Origin: Ophioderma brevispina
Taxonomy: Eukaryota; Echinodermata; Ophiuroidea; Amphilepidida; Ophiodermatidae
Assembly (NCBI GenBank): GCA_023653785.1
Contig: JAMKCH010005424.1
Location: 1 to 64,000, forward strand
Length of the DNA: 64,000 nucleotides
Reading direction: 5' to 3'
The translations under genes were made by a program, and so were the position numbers. The notes below the pieces were generated by a model. The model saw only the letters and a list, made by a program, of their open reading frames with translations. It had not been told where the DNA came from and searched no databases. Below, piece after piece: positions 1 through 12,701 of this stretch (position 1 is its first letter; every line of letters begins with the position of its first letter).

Positions 1-663
1 CCCTATCAACCCAATAAAATTAAGTGTAATTTGGTTGCATTTAATTTTATTGAATAATTTCAATAAGTAATCTTTTAAGTTACCATAAATCGTGTATTTT
101 AAGTGAGATGGCTGGAAATGTTTCAATTACTACAACTCATGATTTTTCTACTCAAAAATCACACTGTTTTATTGCGCTTATTTAGTAAGTACACAAAGAA
201 ATTATCAAGTTAGTCCAATTATTAATGGATTAAGTTGCTGGAACTCAAATTAATATTGAAGATATGTGGGGAAATAGGGAAACCGAAGAGGGGAAAAGAA
301 AAACGGAAAGGTTTCGACGTATTATGTTTTACATTGCATTATTCGTCTTAAAGGCACTATTAGTAATTTGCTTAATCAGAAAATCGAACAAAATATCGAA
401 ATTCGGATTTTTGTATATATGTATTAACAGGTATAGGTATCCTAACATACCCTACAAGTGATAAGACTAAAAGGACTATATTAAGGACAAATTCGAATGG
501 AGATTCATAACTTTGAACACTGCTGTGTTCTTCCTTTTCTGTTAGTCGGAAAAATAACTTATGAGAATTCTACAGACTTATCCTTCACTTTTAAGCATAA
601 TAATTTCAAATATTTTGACTCTTTCGGGTGGACCACTGATATAGTCTTTAATACGCTAACTGT
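1..663. other. AT-rich stretch, no gene seen
   Basis: Short open frames at 264-461 and 497-820 show no recognisable domain, no splice context and AT-driven composition. I see no RNA gene or repeat boundary here, except that repeat R1 begins at about 664. Confidence 0.6.
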
Positions 664-1210
664 TAAAGAGACACTGGCACATTTGAAAAATAGTGCGCCC
701 TCAAGATTTTTCACAATCGATATTTTTGCATGGTTGAAAGGCTTTTATATACAAAAGCCCTCACCCGAAATGATTAAGACCAAATCAGCTTCCTTATTGG
801 TAAACAGAACGATTTTATAATTTAACGTCGCCGGCGACGTTAAATTCAGCAGACGACGAAAATGGCGTTTAACACAAGAACACACACGCCGTATGCATGT
901 TTCCCACGCTATGCATACTGTTTGATCGGTCTATAACCTTTGTGGTTTTAATATCAGTGAGTACGAGTCAAAAATATTCATGTAATATAAACATTTGTTG
1001 ATTAAAGTTATGGAAAACTTAAAAGTTGGCCTACAAATTACCTGGATGTCTTCATCCTCATATTAATGTCCCTATCTGTTTTTGGGTATGTTATTTTTAT
1101 GTGTAAAATATATCTCTGTTCTTCCAATGGCCTAGACTATCATTTGAGAGCAAACTGAAGAAATTCATATTTTGTGAAAATGTGCCAGTGCCGCTTTGAT
1201 TAATAGTGTT
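664..1210 (+). repeat. Dispersed repeat family R1, copy A
   Basis: This segment matches 36514-37068 in the same orientation and 44705-45505 in reverse. Shared landmarks are GACACTGGCACATT, GATCGGTCT, ATATCAGTGAGTACGAGT, CATTTGTTGATTA, GCCTACAAATTAC and AATGGCCTAG. Copies differ by substitutions and small indels, as expected of an old non-coding transposon family. No coding capacity is visible, so the class is unknown. Confidence 0.75.
819..846. repeat. Perfect 28-bp palindrome centred on GCCGGC
   Basis: Reading outward from the centre at 832/833, every base pairs with its mirror for 14 bp on each side; the core is ACGTCGCCGGCGACGT. It lies inside repeat R1 copy A. Copy B has only a degenerate equivalent (GTCCGGCGACATTATTC). 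Confidence 0.9.
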
Positions 1211-2030
1211 AAACCGGAACCCTCTGCTTATATCATGTATAAGAAACCAATTACCTCACCACAATACGCTACCTTACATCAAGGAATATATAAGAACATT
1301 GAATTTATATACATTATATGTCTTTCAAATTAATATATTGTGAATTAAAATGAACAGATATCATACAAAACATGAAAGGTTTTTGAACTATAGTCTGGTT
1401 TTACAAATTGCGTTGTTGTTATAATTTGAATTATTAACTTAGCTGATTTGAGTGTGGTTTTTACAACTTAAGTTACAGCAACAAGTGTAAAATGCTTAAG
1501 TGTCACTATTCTTGGCACAATTTATCGTAACTTAATACATGTATGTTTGCATTGTTAATATTTCTCTGAAATAAGTTAAGGGTATCTGTGGCAATTTAAA
1601 GCCTTTATTATGGAAATATTTTGAATACTGTAAAATCATTGAATTTATTATTTACGACTAATCATTTTCAGTCACAATTACTCATTTTTAGTGTAGTAAT
1701 AGATCATTCAAACCGTCAAATTACATTCGTTTCCTGCTGCCTTCATCTCCGAAATGTAATTAGGATGCAATCTTAAACTATATTGCATTTCAATAGATTT
1801 TCGTATCATACCACAATTATAGTTCTAGGAATTGTTCTCATGAAAAGTATATTTGTATCATTACAAATAAACGAACCTTTAAATATTACGTCCCAAAATA
1901 CAACAAACTAAAAAAATAAAACTCAGCCGATGCGAACCCACCCCAGGATTTAAAAGTTGCAGTAAAACCTATTGACGATCATACTGTTTCAAATGGAAGT
2001 CAGTGCAATCCGCTTCTTCTCTGCATGGCT
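1211..2030. other. No feature seen
   Basis: AT-rich sequence with frequent stops in all frames and no clear repeat structure. Confidence 0.5.
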
Positions 2031-2500
2031 TTCTATAGGGTTTACTACAACTTAGGTATAGTGGGGTTATAAATCAGAATCCCATTCTAGAAATTTGGGG
2101 AAGAAGGTTTGAAGATGTTTTTCCGAATCGGAATTTTTTGGGTTCAACCTCTGGGAAATGTGGGGAACTTTGTCAAATAAGGGGGTAAAATTAGTACAGA
2201 AATTTGAAATCAGGTCAAATTGTGTTTAAATGTACACCAGGGGGTGTTTTGAATCAATCCCATGATGCATTGCAATGTGCCTGTACTGTACTGTACTAAA
2301 TACATGTCAGTATTTAGGGATAAAAAGCATTCCAAAAGATTAAGAACCACAAGACATTTCATATCATGCAAAAAATCCCTAAGTACTAAGACTTTGTGGG
2401 TAATGGGTAAAATTGAACCTTTAGTTCCGACCTTTAGTGACACATGGCTACAGCCCTGTAAGGTTCAAGGGGTTTTGATTTTACTACTAGTTATATGACT
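2031..2500. repeat. Dispersed repeat family R2, copy
   Basis: Contains GTCAAATTGTGTTTAAATGT and a downstream GGTTCAAGGGG. These match 32403-32620 (GTCAAATTGTGTCTTAATGT, then GGTTCAAGGTCACC). Weaker echoes occur at 14280-14420 and 16090-16280. The two open frames here (2210-2443 minus, 2262-2498 plus) overlap on opposite strands and are taken as chance. Confidence 0.5.
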
Positions 2501-3024
2501 AATCTATCAATGAACCAAAGCATAACTGGGTATTCTTGCTCTTATTTTTATGGTCGACTTTATTTGAAGTCTATTTCATGATCATTGAACCTAAGCAGAG
2601 TCGATTTTGTTGTCTGAACCCATTGATCATTATATTCTGATTCATCGTCTAAACTGCAATGCAACACTAAAAATATGCAGTATTTCATTCGTCTCAACTA
2701 GAAGTGGTCGAACAATAAATATATTTCCATTACAATATTTTGTTTGTAATTTTCCTTATATTTAGCAGTTCTTTCAAGATATTTATGGTCTTGGAACGCC
2801 GTCAATCAGAACTGCGCGGCTCGTTGTAACACTTTTCCCACAGGGCTCGGCCCTGCCTGATCATTTATTGCATATCCGCCATTTGGATTTTCGACAATTA
2901 CTCATATATTTTGTCGATTTCGAAACCAAAGACGTTTTTTTGTATTCAATTCAATTTTTGGGTCTTAAATAATCCTTGTCCAATATCTTTCATATTAAAA
3001 ATGTCAATGGATGTTCTTCACTTA
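2501..3024. other. No feature seen
   Basis: AT-rich sequence without coding or repeat structure that I could recognise. Confidence 0.4.
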
Positions 3025-3800
3025 AAGGGGGATGGCCGATTAAGGTATGAAGTTTTAATCTTGATAGATTGACTTTCTCCAAATCCCCATCTGTAAGTTT
3101 CGCGCCGATATTTCAACCGTTTTGATGCGAGAGATAAAACGTGATTTGTAAGCCCCATAGCGTACTGTGTAAAATTAATATTGGTCGACCAAATTAGGAA
3201 TTTTTATCATAACTACCAAATCAAATAGTCCGTTGGTTCGAAGGTTTCACACTAGGGTACTGAGAAAAATTAGTAGTTTCTTCATGATACCAAAATGGTG
3301 TCCACTTCCGGTTTTCACAATCTGGGGCTTTGGGGACGAGGTATTAGCGATAGGGCATGGACCTTTAAAATTTCAAATTCTTATGATGGGACTATTTTTG
3401 TGAGCAACCTGAAAAACTAGCTTTCATGGCGCCATCTGGACTTTCGCCATATTTTAATTAATTTGCAAGTTTTGTTGGCTTTTGAAACACTATGGACAAA
3501 ATTTGTCTTCAAATTTTGTCAGTCCACAAGTTAGTTCTATGCCAATTTATCTTTAACATGATACAAGTTAAATGCTTGTCTTCGACTTGTGTATTAATTT
3601 TTGACTAAACGAAACATTTTGAAGGAATATCTCTGTCAGCTATATGCTTTAAAAAAAATGTGAAACTCCGCTTAAAAAACGGGGTGTTTAAAATGTTCCC
3701 GCGCTAGCAAAATGAAATGTTAATGAAGAGGAAATATGAGTCAGAAAGGCCTCGTTTTGGAGTGCCTGATGAAATCGCCTGTGTAGATCTTAAAAGTGGT
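3025..3800 (+). repeat. Dispersed repeat family R3, copy 1
   Basis: The stretch with TTTAATCTTGATAGA, AGTTTCGCGCCGATATTTC, CCGTTTTGATG and TTAATATTGGTCGACCAAA is matched in reverse complement at 51880-52195. It is non-coding and the class is unknown. Confidence 0.7.
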
Positions 3801-4440
3801 TGACCGATAATGAGTCTTAACTTTCATAATATTCCAGCCTTTCTCCGTCACATGGAAGCATATCACCACAAAAAAAAGCTGTAAGAATATTTGCAATAAG
3901 ATAATTGTAGTCGGCCCACTTTTGGAGAGGGTATTGTCGTAATATCAAAGGAAAAATTTCCTGGGCCTAAATACATTCCGCGTATTGAACAAAATATTAA
4001 CTTTCTTCTGATATCAAATCTCAAAGGTTTAATTCTTTCTTATTCCATTTCTTTATTCCATTTCTTTTATTTCATGTTTTATTTCATTTTTTATTGCATT
4101 TCTTGATTTCATTTCTTTTATTCATTCTTTTTATTTCGTTCTTCTATTCATTTCTTTATTTGTTTCTTTATTACTTGCTTTAGATTTATTTATTATAACT
4201 TCGCTTTTTTATTGTTTGTGTTTTTCTGGCGTTTGTGTGTCTGGCTTTTGTTTGTGTGTTTTTGCATGTTAGTCTTTCTGGACTTAAATATGCTGCATAT
4301 GTATTATTCCTTTACTTTTTTAATCGAGTATAATTTTTGTTATCTAATTAATGCGAACATGTATATTGATTTTATACCCTCAATCCAAAAATAAATAGCT
4401 CTAATGCAGATTGATCCTGTCTTTAATATCATGATATTTT
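3801..4440. other. T-rich low-complexity stretch
   Basis: From about 4020 to 4200 the + strand is a run of TTTATTTCATTTCTTT-like motifs. The open frame at 4212-4394 follows from this composition and is not supported as a gene. Confidence 0.7.
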
Positions 4441-4965
4441 AAAATAAAGTCATCATCTGTTTGCTTTTCTTCAGGATATTCTATATATGATACTGTAGAT
4501 ATGATATACATTATAAATTTAAATGTATCATATGTTTCCTTTTCCCAGGATTATTCTATATATGATACTGTAGATATGATATAAATTTATAAAATTAAGT
4601 ATCATCTGTTTTCCTTCCCAGGATATTCTATATATGATACTGTAGATATGATATACATTTATAAATAATGGTTATCATCTTGTTTCCTTTTCCCAGGATA
4701 TTCTATATATGATACTGTAGATATGATATACATTTATAATAAAGGTTATCATCGGTTTTCCTTTCCCAGGATATTCTTATATGATAAGTAGAATGAATAA
4801 TTTATAAATAAATGTTATCATCTGTTTTCATTTCCCAGGGATATTATAATATGATATGATAGATACTGATACACAATTATTGTAATTAAATGTTATAATC
4901 TGGTTTCCTTTTCCCAGGATATTGACTATATATGATACTTAGATATGAATATACATTTTTCGACA
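4441..4965. repeat. Minisatellite, about 78-bp unit, six to seven copies
   Basis: The unit reads roughly CCCAGGATATTCTATATATG, ATACTGTAGATATGATATAC, ATTTATAAAT, then TTATCATCTGTTTTCCTTTT. Successive units begin near 4473, 4548, 4619, 4695, 4768, 4838 and 4915. Later units are more degenerate. The core of each unit contains ATATATGATACTGTAGATAT. Confidence 0.9.
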
Positions 4966-6061
4966 CAAGTTCATCTCAGGTGTGGAAACTTTTGCTCCTC
5001 TGCATAGTTAGTAAATTATTTAATTTTTTAAATATCTATTATAGGATTGGAAAATGATACCCACGGGGAAAATATCTAATATGTGAAAAACTTCGCTGAT
5101 AAGAAACCACATTGCGAGTGGATAACGTCAAAAACTACCAATAGCTCAACAAAGCAAAGACATTGCACCTCCCAAGGAAAATGAGGGGGGAAAATACTTG
5201 TGATTTACACACAACACACCACACACACACCAATATTTATATAGCTTGCACCACCAAAAGTTGATTACTGCAGTGTTATTGTATAAATGTATGCCCTAAG
5301 CAATCTTTGAAAAGCTAACTTTTACGTGCGGGCAGCCCGAAGGTTATTCACCATAAGCGCCGGACACCGTTGATCTCAATGAATGGTCTTTCCACACATT
5401 GTCCAAAAATGATTAGCTGTCTGGTCTGGTCGGGCCTTTCAGAGATAACCAAAGGCGTCCAACATATAGTAATAGCCTGTAATTGCAGAATCAGCATTAT
5501 GTCGTCGTGGGAGAAATACCAATTAAATCCATAACATAAAATAAAAGCTGCCACAAAACAGATAATTGTAGAATATTCAGCAAATATATGGATTAAAAGT
5601 ATATGCGAAATATATCCTGTTATATATTGCTGACTTATTATATGTTATTTCTTAACGACTCGGATGATGTCAGCTAAAATCTTGAATAATAATAATGATG
5701 CATTGATGCATCTACAGAGAAACCACTACGCCTTACAACAAATTCCTAAAGGAAATTATGGCATTAAGTAAATGAATCTGTCCGCAAATATGTGCTTGGT
5801 ACGAGAGAATAATAAGCCGGTTGTAATACTGCAACCAATGATCAGCGACTACTATTCGGCAGCCCAGACGGTTTTGTATCAAACGAACGAGATACCAATA
5901 TATGAATACTGGAAAATTTAGAGAAAAATATAACTTTTGCAAACTGAATGTCTGCCGGAGACCCACTTGATGGTGTGGCCACAGGAGAGGGGTAAAGTTA
6001 CTATGGGTTGTCAAATGCTTGAACTGGTCTGGAATCTAATGCCATATAGCGCAATTGTTCA
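4966..6061. other. No supported gene; short CA repeat
   Basis: A short CA tract lies near 5206-5231. Minus-strand open frames at 5733-6014 and 5348-5554 have mixed composition and could in principle be exons, but I recognise no domain and no convincing splice pairing, so they are not called. Confidence 0.4.
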
Positions 6062-6453
6062 AGCGTAAAAAAAAAGGGCATTTGGGTCACGTGCGTGTGA
6101 TGCCTCCTTTCCAAGATAATTTGGGGAAATTAGGCTACAGGTCATTTGTTTATTCAAGAAAGGAAAGTTTGCAATATCAACAGATTTCTTTGTAAACAAT
6201 ATCCAAAAGTTTTATTTAATGACATGATCCAAATATGCTTTCAATTTTGCATAGAAGATGCCGAAAGTGCCAAAAGGCATTTCCTAGTTTTGAATAATAC
6301 ATTTTTAAACATTTTTTAAATATTTACAAATGAAAACAGGTTATTGCAAAGAGGGACCTTCATGAATAAACAAATGACTTTAGCTTTGTCCCCAAAGATC
6401 TTGGGAAAGGAAGTACCAACGAATGTGACCCAATGACTTTTTACTCCTGCGTT
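6062..6453. mobile_element. MITE-like element with about 110-bp inverted ends
   Basis: The left end (GCGTAAAAA then GGGCATTTGGGTCAC, CCTTTCCAAGAT, TTTGGGG, GTCATTTGTTTATTCA) is repeated inverted at the right end (AACGCAGGAGTAAAAA, GTCATTGGGTCAC, CCTTTCCCAAGATCTTTGGGG, AGTCATTTGTTTATTCATGA when read on the minus strand). About 390 bp with no coding capacity. The superfamily is not determined. Confidence 0.8.
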
Positions 6454-7060
6454 ACCTAAGGAATAGTTTGAGCATATTCATTAGCCATTTAGGGCAGTTC
6501 AAACATTTGCCTCCATAGTAAACTTCACCACTCCTCCTGGGGCCACACGCAGCCAGCGGGTAGCCAGGCAGAGAGACATTCATATGGCAAAAGACTCATA
6601 TTTTTCTGAATTTTCCCGTGTTAAGATATTGGATATCGTTCGTTTGCTCCAAAAATTCTGGGCTGCTGCTCTATACCATTTGTAGTAGGTTCTCTTGACG
6701 GGACCAGCTAACCACGTGTGCCCTGATCTCGACCTGTGTACATTTTGGGTCCTATCGATTTTAAGGAGCACTTTCGAGTTTCTATATTTATATTATACTA
6801 TTTTCTACTATAATGTTCCGTCCGTCGGACACTCGCTCTCTATAATCCGTTGTCCGTGGGACATTGGTCTTTATAACCTACTGTCTGTAGGATACTAGAA
6901 CCTGATGTCATATGGCCACTCATTCTCTGATATTAGCTGTCCTATACGGACTACTGCTGAAAATATCGATGAAGTTATACTGTATCTGAAACAAATTAAT
7001 GTGTATGACAAAGGCACTCTATTTTGGGGTACACTCAGATTCATTACAGTCCTGTGCCCT
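6454..7060. other. No gene; short degenerate tandem at 6815-6900
   Basis: Between 6815 and 6900 the phrase CCGTCCGTCGGACACTCG recurs in degraded form as GTTGTCCGTGGGACATTGG and CTGTCTGTAGGATACTAG, a tandem of about 33-36 bp. Nothing else was seen. Confidence 0.5.
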
Positions 7061-7836
7061 TATATATATGTGACCCACTTTTACAAAACCAGGAACAAGT
7101 TGCAGTGACACACACCCCTTTTTGCAATAAAGGTTGTTCTGAATCCCAGTTAATCACATAAGAAATCAATCGGTAGATACATTTGTTATACCTCGCTTTT
7201 CAAATTCACCCAACCAAAATGGGCAGACAACTGTCTACATAAAGCACGGGTCACTCTTAGCATTTCAGTGCTTTTGTCTACTTCAGGTACAAGTGTTTAA
7301 AAGCCAAGAATATCTTGAGTGTCATGTAGTCCAGAGGATAAGCAAAAAATCGTGCACTTTGTAATAGAAATATAACACTTGGCACACACTTAATATGGAC
7401 TATAACTAAGTATTTCAAAACGGGACCCCAGCTAGATTTGACCTGTGCCGGCCATTATGGCCATTTTTTCAAAATGGCCGCCATTTGCAGTTTCGATGTC
7501 TCATATCTCGGTCAATAATACTGACACGAGCTTGATCTTTGTGTCAATGCCTGTTTTCAGAGGTAAGGGGAAATATGAATGCTACTTTTTAAAGATCTCG
7601 TGTCAGTCATTTTGTTTCCCAACATGCCGCCAATGTACACTTCAACTGACACTTTTTGTTATAGCTTTGCTGATCGAGGGACTGCTGGAAATGAGCCATC
7701 ATCCACTGTAGTCTTCAATTGTATTATTGCACAGAGTTATATTGTAATACTTCCTTATAGAAACATTTAAATGAGGAAAAAGAGTATGTTATGATTTTTT
7801 ATGTAAAGGCTAATTAATCAAGGCATTAACAAAAAG

Positions 7837-8486
7837 TTAAGTAATTAGTGACGCTGACGGATTGGCGCCAAGATAGCGATTAACCTCCCTTTTGAAACTC
7901 TTGGCGTTCCATAAGCCTACAGAGAATGGGAGAAATGATCTTCTGTTGGAGACCAAGTTGGGCCTTGGGATTTTCACAGCAAGGTTGTGAGACCTGACTG
8001 AGCGCCTAAGGCGAGGGTCAACTGAGAGCAGCTCAGGTAGCAGCTGGCTGAGGAGATCTGGTGCTTGTCCATAAAACATACTGTGGAAAATAGTGGCAAT
8101 TCCAACTGCCCTGTGATGACCAAATGGTTGGATGTGGTAAGAGGTGAGCTCACTCTCAGGAATACCGATGATGGAAATGGCACGTCTCTGGATTGCATCA
8201 AGTTTGGATAGAGTAGTGGGTGTTGCTCCGCATATGCTGAGTCTGCATATTCCATGATGGATCGAACCATGGATGTATACGCCTTTTGAGTTTTCACTCA
8301 ATATAGGGTGCAGCGCGAGCGGAACAATCCTAGTCGCTGACTGGTAGTTTTAACAATTTTGGTTATCACCTTGTTTACATTACTATAAGATCGAACTACT
8401 GTTGGTATAGCATACGTTTCCCATCTTTTACTTTTACATACTCCCATTTTCAGCTTGCTGAAGTTCAATATTAACATTTTATACAT
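7837..8486 (-). pseudogene. LINE (non-LTR retrotransposon) ORF2 C-terminal remnant
   Basis: On the minus strand, 8486-8298 and 8301-7837 in two frames encode the tail of a reverse-transcriptase polyprotein. Visible pieces are TSQRLGLFRSRCTLY, YTSMVRSIMEYADSAY, LSKLDAIQRRAISIIGI, GHHRAVGIATIFHSMFYGQ and SFLPFSVGLWNA. The order MEYADSAY, then LDxIQRRAxxIxG, then HRRxVGxxxxFxxMFYG, then FxxxxxxLWN is the usual post-thumb region of Jockey/CR1-like elements. The catalytic FADD region is absent, and the frame changes near 8298 and within 7974-8297, so this is a 5'-truncated, broken copy. It lies inside the foldback element at 7061-10518. Clade assignment would need a protein search. Confidence 0.85.
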
Positions 8487-8756
8487 AGCTTTAATTGTAA
8501 AATGCAGATGTTATTCCCTCTGAAAAGGCAGAGAGTGAACAATTCCACTAAACACAAGATGCACTAGCCTGGCATCTGTTTTGAGATTGAGAATACTTCG
8601 TCATCATTGTAGATGTCTCACGGGATGCAGAGAACTGTAAGAAGATAAGTACAACGCTGCAAGTGTGATGAATCTGAATGAAACTTACTTGTCTATTACC
8701 ACAACTTGCGTGCTAAATGCATGAATATTAACTGAGGTATAAATTAAGGTATGAGA

Positions 8757-9950
8757 CACAAAACTAGCAGTGTATTTTGCAATCGCGATATATGGTAAGA
8801 AATTTCATTATTTATTGATATGTTTAATTAAGGGGGGGATGTCTACAAACAATCTTGTAATTAAAAATCAATTAAAATAGTCACCTTCAGGAGGTGCCAT
8901 TCTCAATGTTTGTACCACCGCGCGTTTGAGATAAAGTGAATCAACATTATATCATAAACCATTCTTGCTCTGTGTTTTTTCGTGATTCACTTTCCAATCA
9001 TTGTAAAACACCCAGCTCGCATATTGTTATTTGATCGACTTTAGGTATGTGTTTGCAATATAGAATCTACAATTGACGTCCTGTAGTTCACTTTATCTTA
9101 AAGCGACTTACCAGAGTATTTTTTTTCATTTAATTTAACTTACAATCTTGTTAAATATATGCGATTATCTAACAACGCCTTAACATCTCAAATTAATAGA
9201 CTGCTATTCCCTTTTGCCCAATATTCCCCAATTGTTCCCAATTTTAAACTCAATGGCTGGCCATATTGGAAAAAACATCAGACTGACAGCAAGATTTCAA
9301 AATGTATGTCACATTCGGATTTCTTGCTCCTAAAAACATTAGTATAGACACAAAAATAGCAGTGGATTTTGCATCGCTATCTTTATGTTTAAACAATTTC
9401 ATATTTAGTGATTATTTTTAGTATGTCTACAGACAAGTCTTGTAAGTAACTCAATTAAAACAGAGCACCTTCAGGAGTCCAGTCTCAAATTTGTTTGTAC
9501 CGCGGTGAGATAAACGTGAATCAACATTATATCATGAACCCTTCTTGCTCTGTATTTTTTTTCGGATTCACTTTCCAATCAATTGTATAATACACCCAGC
9601 TCGCTATTACATGTATTTGATCGACTTTAGGTAGTGTTGGGCAATATAAGAATCTAATTGACGTCACTGTAGTTCACATTTTATTTGAAATGCGACTATT
9701 ATTCCAGGAGTATTTTTTTTCATTTAATTTAACAATTACAATCTTGTTAAATATAGTGGCGATTATCTAACAAACGCCTTAATAACACAAAGGTTAATAG
9801 ACGGGCTATTCCCTTTTCCCAATTTCCCACTTTGTCCCATTTTAACCAAAATGGCTGCCATATTGGAAAAAAAATAGACTGACACAGAGATTTTCAAAAT
9901 GTATGTCACATTCGGATATCTTGATCCTAAAAACATTAGTATATAGACAC
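8757..9950. repeat. Tandem duplication, unit of about 595 bp, two copies
   Basis: Unit 1 (8757-9347) and unit 2 (9348-9950) share ACACAAAA(C/A)TAGCAGTG, CACCTTCAGGAG, GAATCAACATTATATCAT, CCACTTCTTGCTCTGT-like text, CACCCAGCTCGC, TTGATCGACTTTAGGTA, TTTTTTTTCATTTAATTTAA and AAAAACATTAGTATA. Differences are mostly one- or two-base indels. Both lie within the foldback element. Confidence 0.85.
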
Positions 9951-10518
9951 ATAAATTAGTCAATATCATTTTGAGCTAGAGTGATAAAGAAAAACGTTAA
10001 TTTTAGTGTAATTTGGCGGCCATATTGCAAACATAAATAACTGACGATTATCTTGAAAAAATTGTTATACTTTAAATACTTGCATTCAAAACATGGGGAT
10101 AGACACAAAATCAATGCTATTCACCGAAATATGAGCCATTGAAATGTGAATGGCAGGCCATTTTGAAAAATGGTCACCACGGCCGCCACAGGTCAACTCC
10201 AGGTGGGATCCCTTTTTTAATAATTGGCTGTGGTGCCATATTAAGCGTGACCGAAGGCTTACACTTTCTATCACAAGTCACGATTGCTCCAGAGGGTCTT
10301 AACCCTCTTGACTAATGTGGGAATAAACAGCATTTTTGGGGGGTCAGACTTAAAGGATCTCACTTGGCTAGTAGGATTAGTGTATTCACGCATTAAATTA
10401 CGTTGTATTTGTTAAAGTATGATGAACTGGGGATTAGACATATCTGCTGGCTCTTATCAAATGAGGAATAGGTCACTGTGACTTGTTCCTGGTTTTTTAG
10501 AAGTGGTGGTCATATATA

Positions 10519-12701
10519 GAAGACCTATTTCATATTACGTCAGCAACCAGACAATTTGGTGGACAAGATGCATATTTGCATACATTCAAGGACTACAATA
10601 CATTACTGGCTGTTTTAGCGATTGGCACAGGGTGATCATTGACAGTTGGACTGTGAATCTGTCCACCAACAGGCTGGCTATTGAATACGGGTCTTATAAT
10701 ATGGAAACACTCAGACTAAGGCTTTTAGTGAATTTAAAAATGCAACCGATTTCGAAGGCAAAGTAGTATAGTAGAATAGTTGTAGATATTTTGTTATTTA
10801 TAATTTATAGGTAATCAATGGCCGGGATGGTCATAGCTATCCATTGGTACCAGGCGACTATGATAGCTGATCAATCCGTTTCCGAGATACGCGTGGGGCG
10901 GAATCCCCCGCGGTGCCCCCTCCCCGGCCGGCGTGTGAGATGGTCAAAAAAGCCACGGCTCTTTTAGGAAAGGCAGACCCGGATTTTTATATTATTCTGT
11001 ATTCCAGGACGTTGCGTATGATCCGACTTGCGATCAAAAAAGTCTTTCCGTGTGAAATATTCCTGATTTATAAGCGTAAGATTGTGCACCATTACTTTAA
11101 GCGTTTGACCTCAAGTACAAATTATTAATCTTTGTTTATTCTGTACTGGTGTAAACCACAATCACTGTTGAGTTTAGATTTAGAGACTTCATCGCTGTAG
11201 TCTAATTTGCGGAGACGGTATGACAAATTTCCTCAAATACTACTTCCATTTTTTTCATTAATTTGGTGTTTTTTTTTCCTACATTAAGTAGTTATATGGA
11301 AATGTGCATACTTATCTGATTTTTAAAGCTTCAAAAAATATGCATTTTCACATTGTATTATTTCTCTTTCAATTAGCGCTGCTTCTCCCTTAGTTGTCCA
11401 TTATTAAATACATTGCATTTTAACTTCCTTCCAAAAAGGATGGCTATTAAAATAATCTTTCTTTGAAAGTGACGTTCATTGACATTTTAGAAACAGAAGT
11501 TTCAAAACATTGCTTGCGAAGCTCAATTTTGAGGTTTTTATAAAATTTCCAAATGCAAAGGTGGCATCATACACAAGATGAAACGATCTGCAGCTGGATG
11601 ACATATTAGTTTTCATCAATATTCCATGCTTTTGCTAATTTTTCCATATTTCAAACATGTGGCGTGCACACACTCGCAATTGAGTAAAACCCGATTTATG
11701 GTAACTGTTTTTTATTTAATTCAACATCTGCAAATTATTCTTAAACCCTTGTGTGCCATCAAATATGCACATTTGAATTTAGGTCAAAAACTCGGCAGGG
11801 TTTTTTCACACTTTTGGCCCCGACTTTTGCACGAATTCCCTACAATATGCACTTTAAAAATATTTGTATGGTCGGCATTTATGTTTTTCTAGTTTTTGAA
11901 GTCAACATTTAAAATCGTCAGGCTGCCTCAGAAGTTTGGCTAAGTTTTAATTTTTTTTTCAAGTTGCTTATTGACATCATAAGGAATAGATTTCACTTGA
12001 ATTTGAATGCTCAATGTGTTTTTTTTATAAAATGGGAGCATTCTCCATAATAGCTTTGCACATTTGAAATACATATTTAACCTTGGCAAGATAAACAGTC
12101 TCATAAAGCTTTCCCCACCATTTCAAACAAACAAAAATAGTGAAAGCGGCCCTTAACGCATGCATGATCTGGGCTTAATGATGCCCTTTCACTTATGGTC
12201 CGTAGTATCGTTGTTCCTGATGTTAATTTGTACCAATGTGATTTTGGCCAGTTTGTTCATTTTTCTTTTCATGCACTTTACTTACATATGGAACAACCTT
12301 TGTGTTATTCTCAATCTCAATGTCGCTTTTCATGGGAATGGGCAACTTGTTCAAATACCTGTCAAAATGTACAAAAACACAGATACTTAACAGTGGGCTC
12401 ACACATCATACCTGGAACATATATACATTTAAACATCACATTTCTAACGCGAGAATCACAAGTGATGCTTAATCGCTACAATAAGTTTAGAGATCCGAGT
12501 GAAAACGTGGCGATTTTCATGGAGTCTAAAACAATAAACGAAATCCATATTTATACATGCCTGTTTAGATGTATTGTTTGCACTTCATGTTAAACTTTCC
12601 GTTTTTTGAAGAAAATTTAAATTTTAAGCATTTTAACAAACCGTTTTTCGGTTTTAATAGGCCTTTATTATTTTTTTCAAATACTAATTGCGACCACTTA
12701 A
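10519..12701. other. No supported gene
   Basis: Mostly AT-rich. A short GC-rich patch at 10885-10935 has CGCGTGGGGCGGAATCCCCC followed by a C-rich run. Overlapping open frames at 12160-12390 and 12195-12593 give unrelated translations and no domain. Confidence 0.45.

Larger units (their letters stand above)
7061..10518. mobile_element. 3.4-kb foldback-type element with long inverted arms
   Basis: The left edge (TATATATATG, then CACTTTTACAAAACCAGGAACAAG split across 7074-7097) is matched on the minus strand at the right edge (CTATATATGACC, CACTTCTAAAAAACCAGG, AACAAG). The arms continue inward: left 7320-7510 (AGTCCAGAGGATAAGC, CACACTTAATATGGAC, TTGACCTGTGCCGGCC, TTCAAAATGGCCGCCATT) pairs with right 10100-10300. 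The arms are at least 450 bp and partly degenerate. Inside lie a LINE remnant (7837-8486) and a tandem duplication (8757-9950). No transposase was seen, so it is non-autonomous or decayed. Confidence 0.75.

Noticed and set aside
4441..4965. CRISPR-like regular repeat array
   Set aside because: Units are contiguous with no unique spacers and the window is animal DNA; it is a minisatellite.
5348..6014. Two minus-strand frames (5733-6014 and 5348-5554) as a possible two-exon gene
   Set aside because: No convincing splice pair and no domain recognised.
12195..12593. 132-codon open frame
   Set aside because: It overlaps another frame with a different translation; no domain, no splice context.
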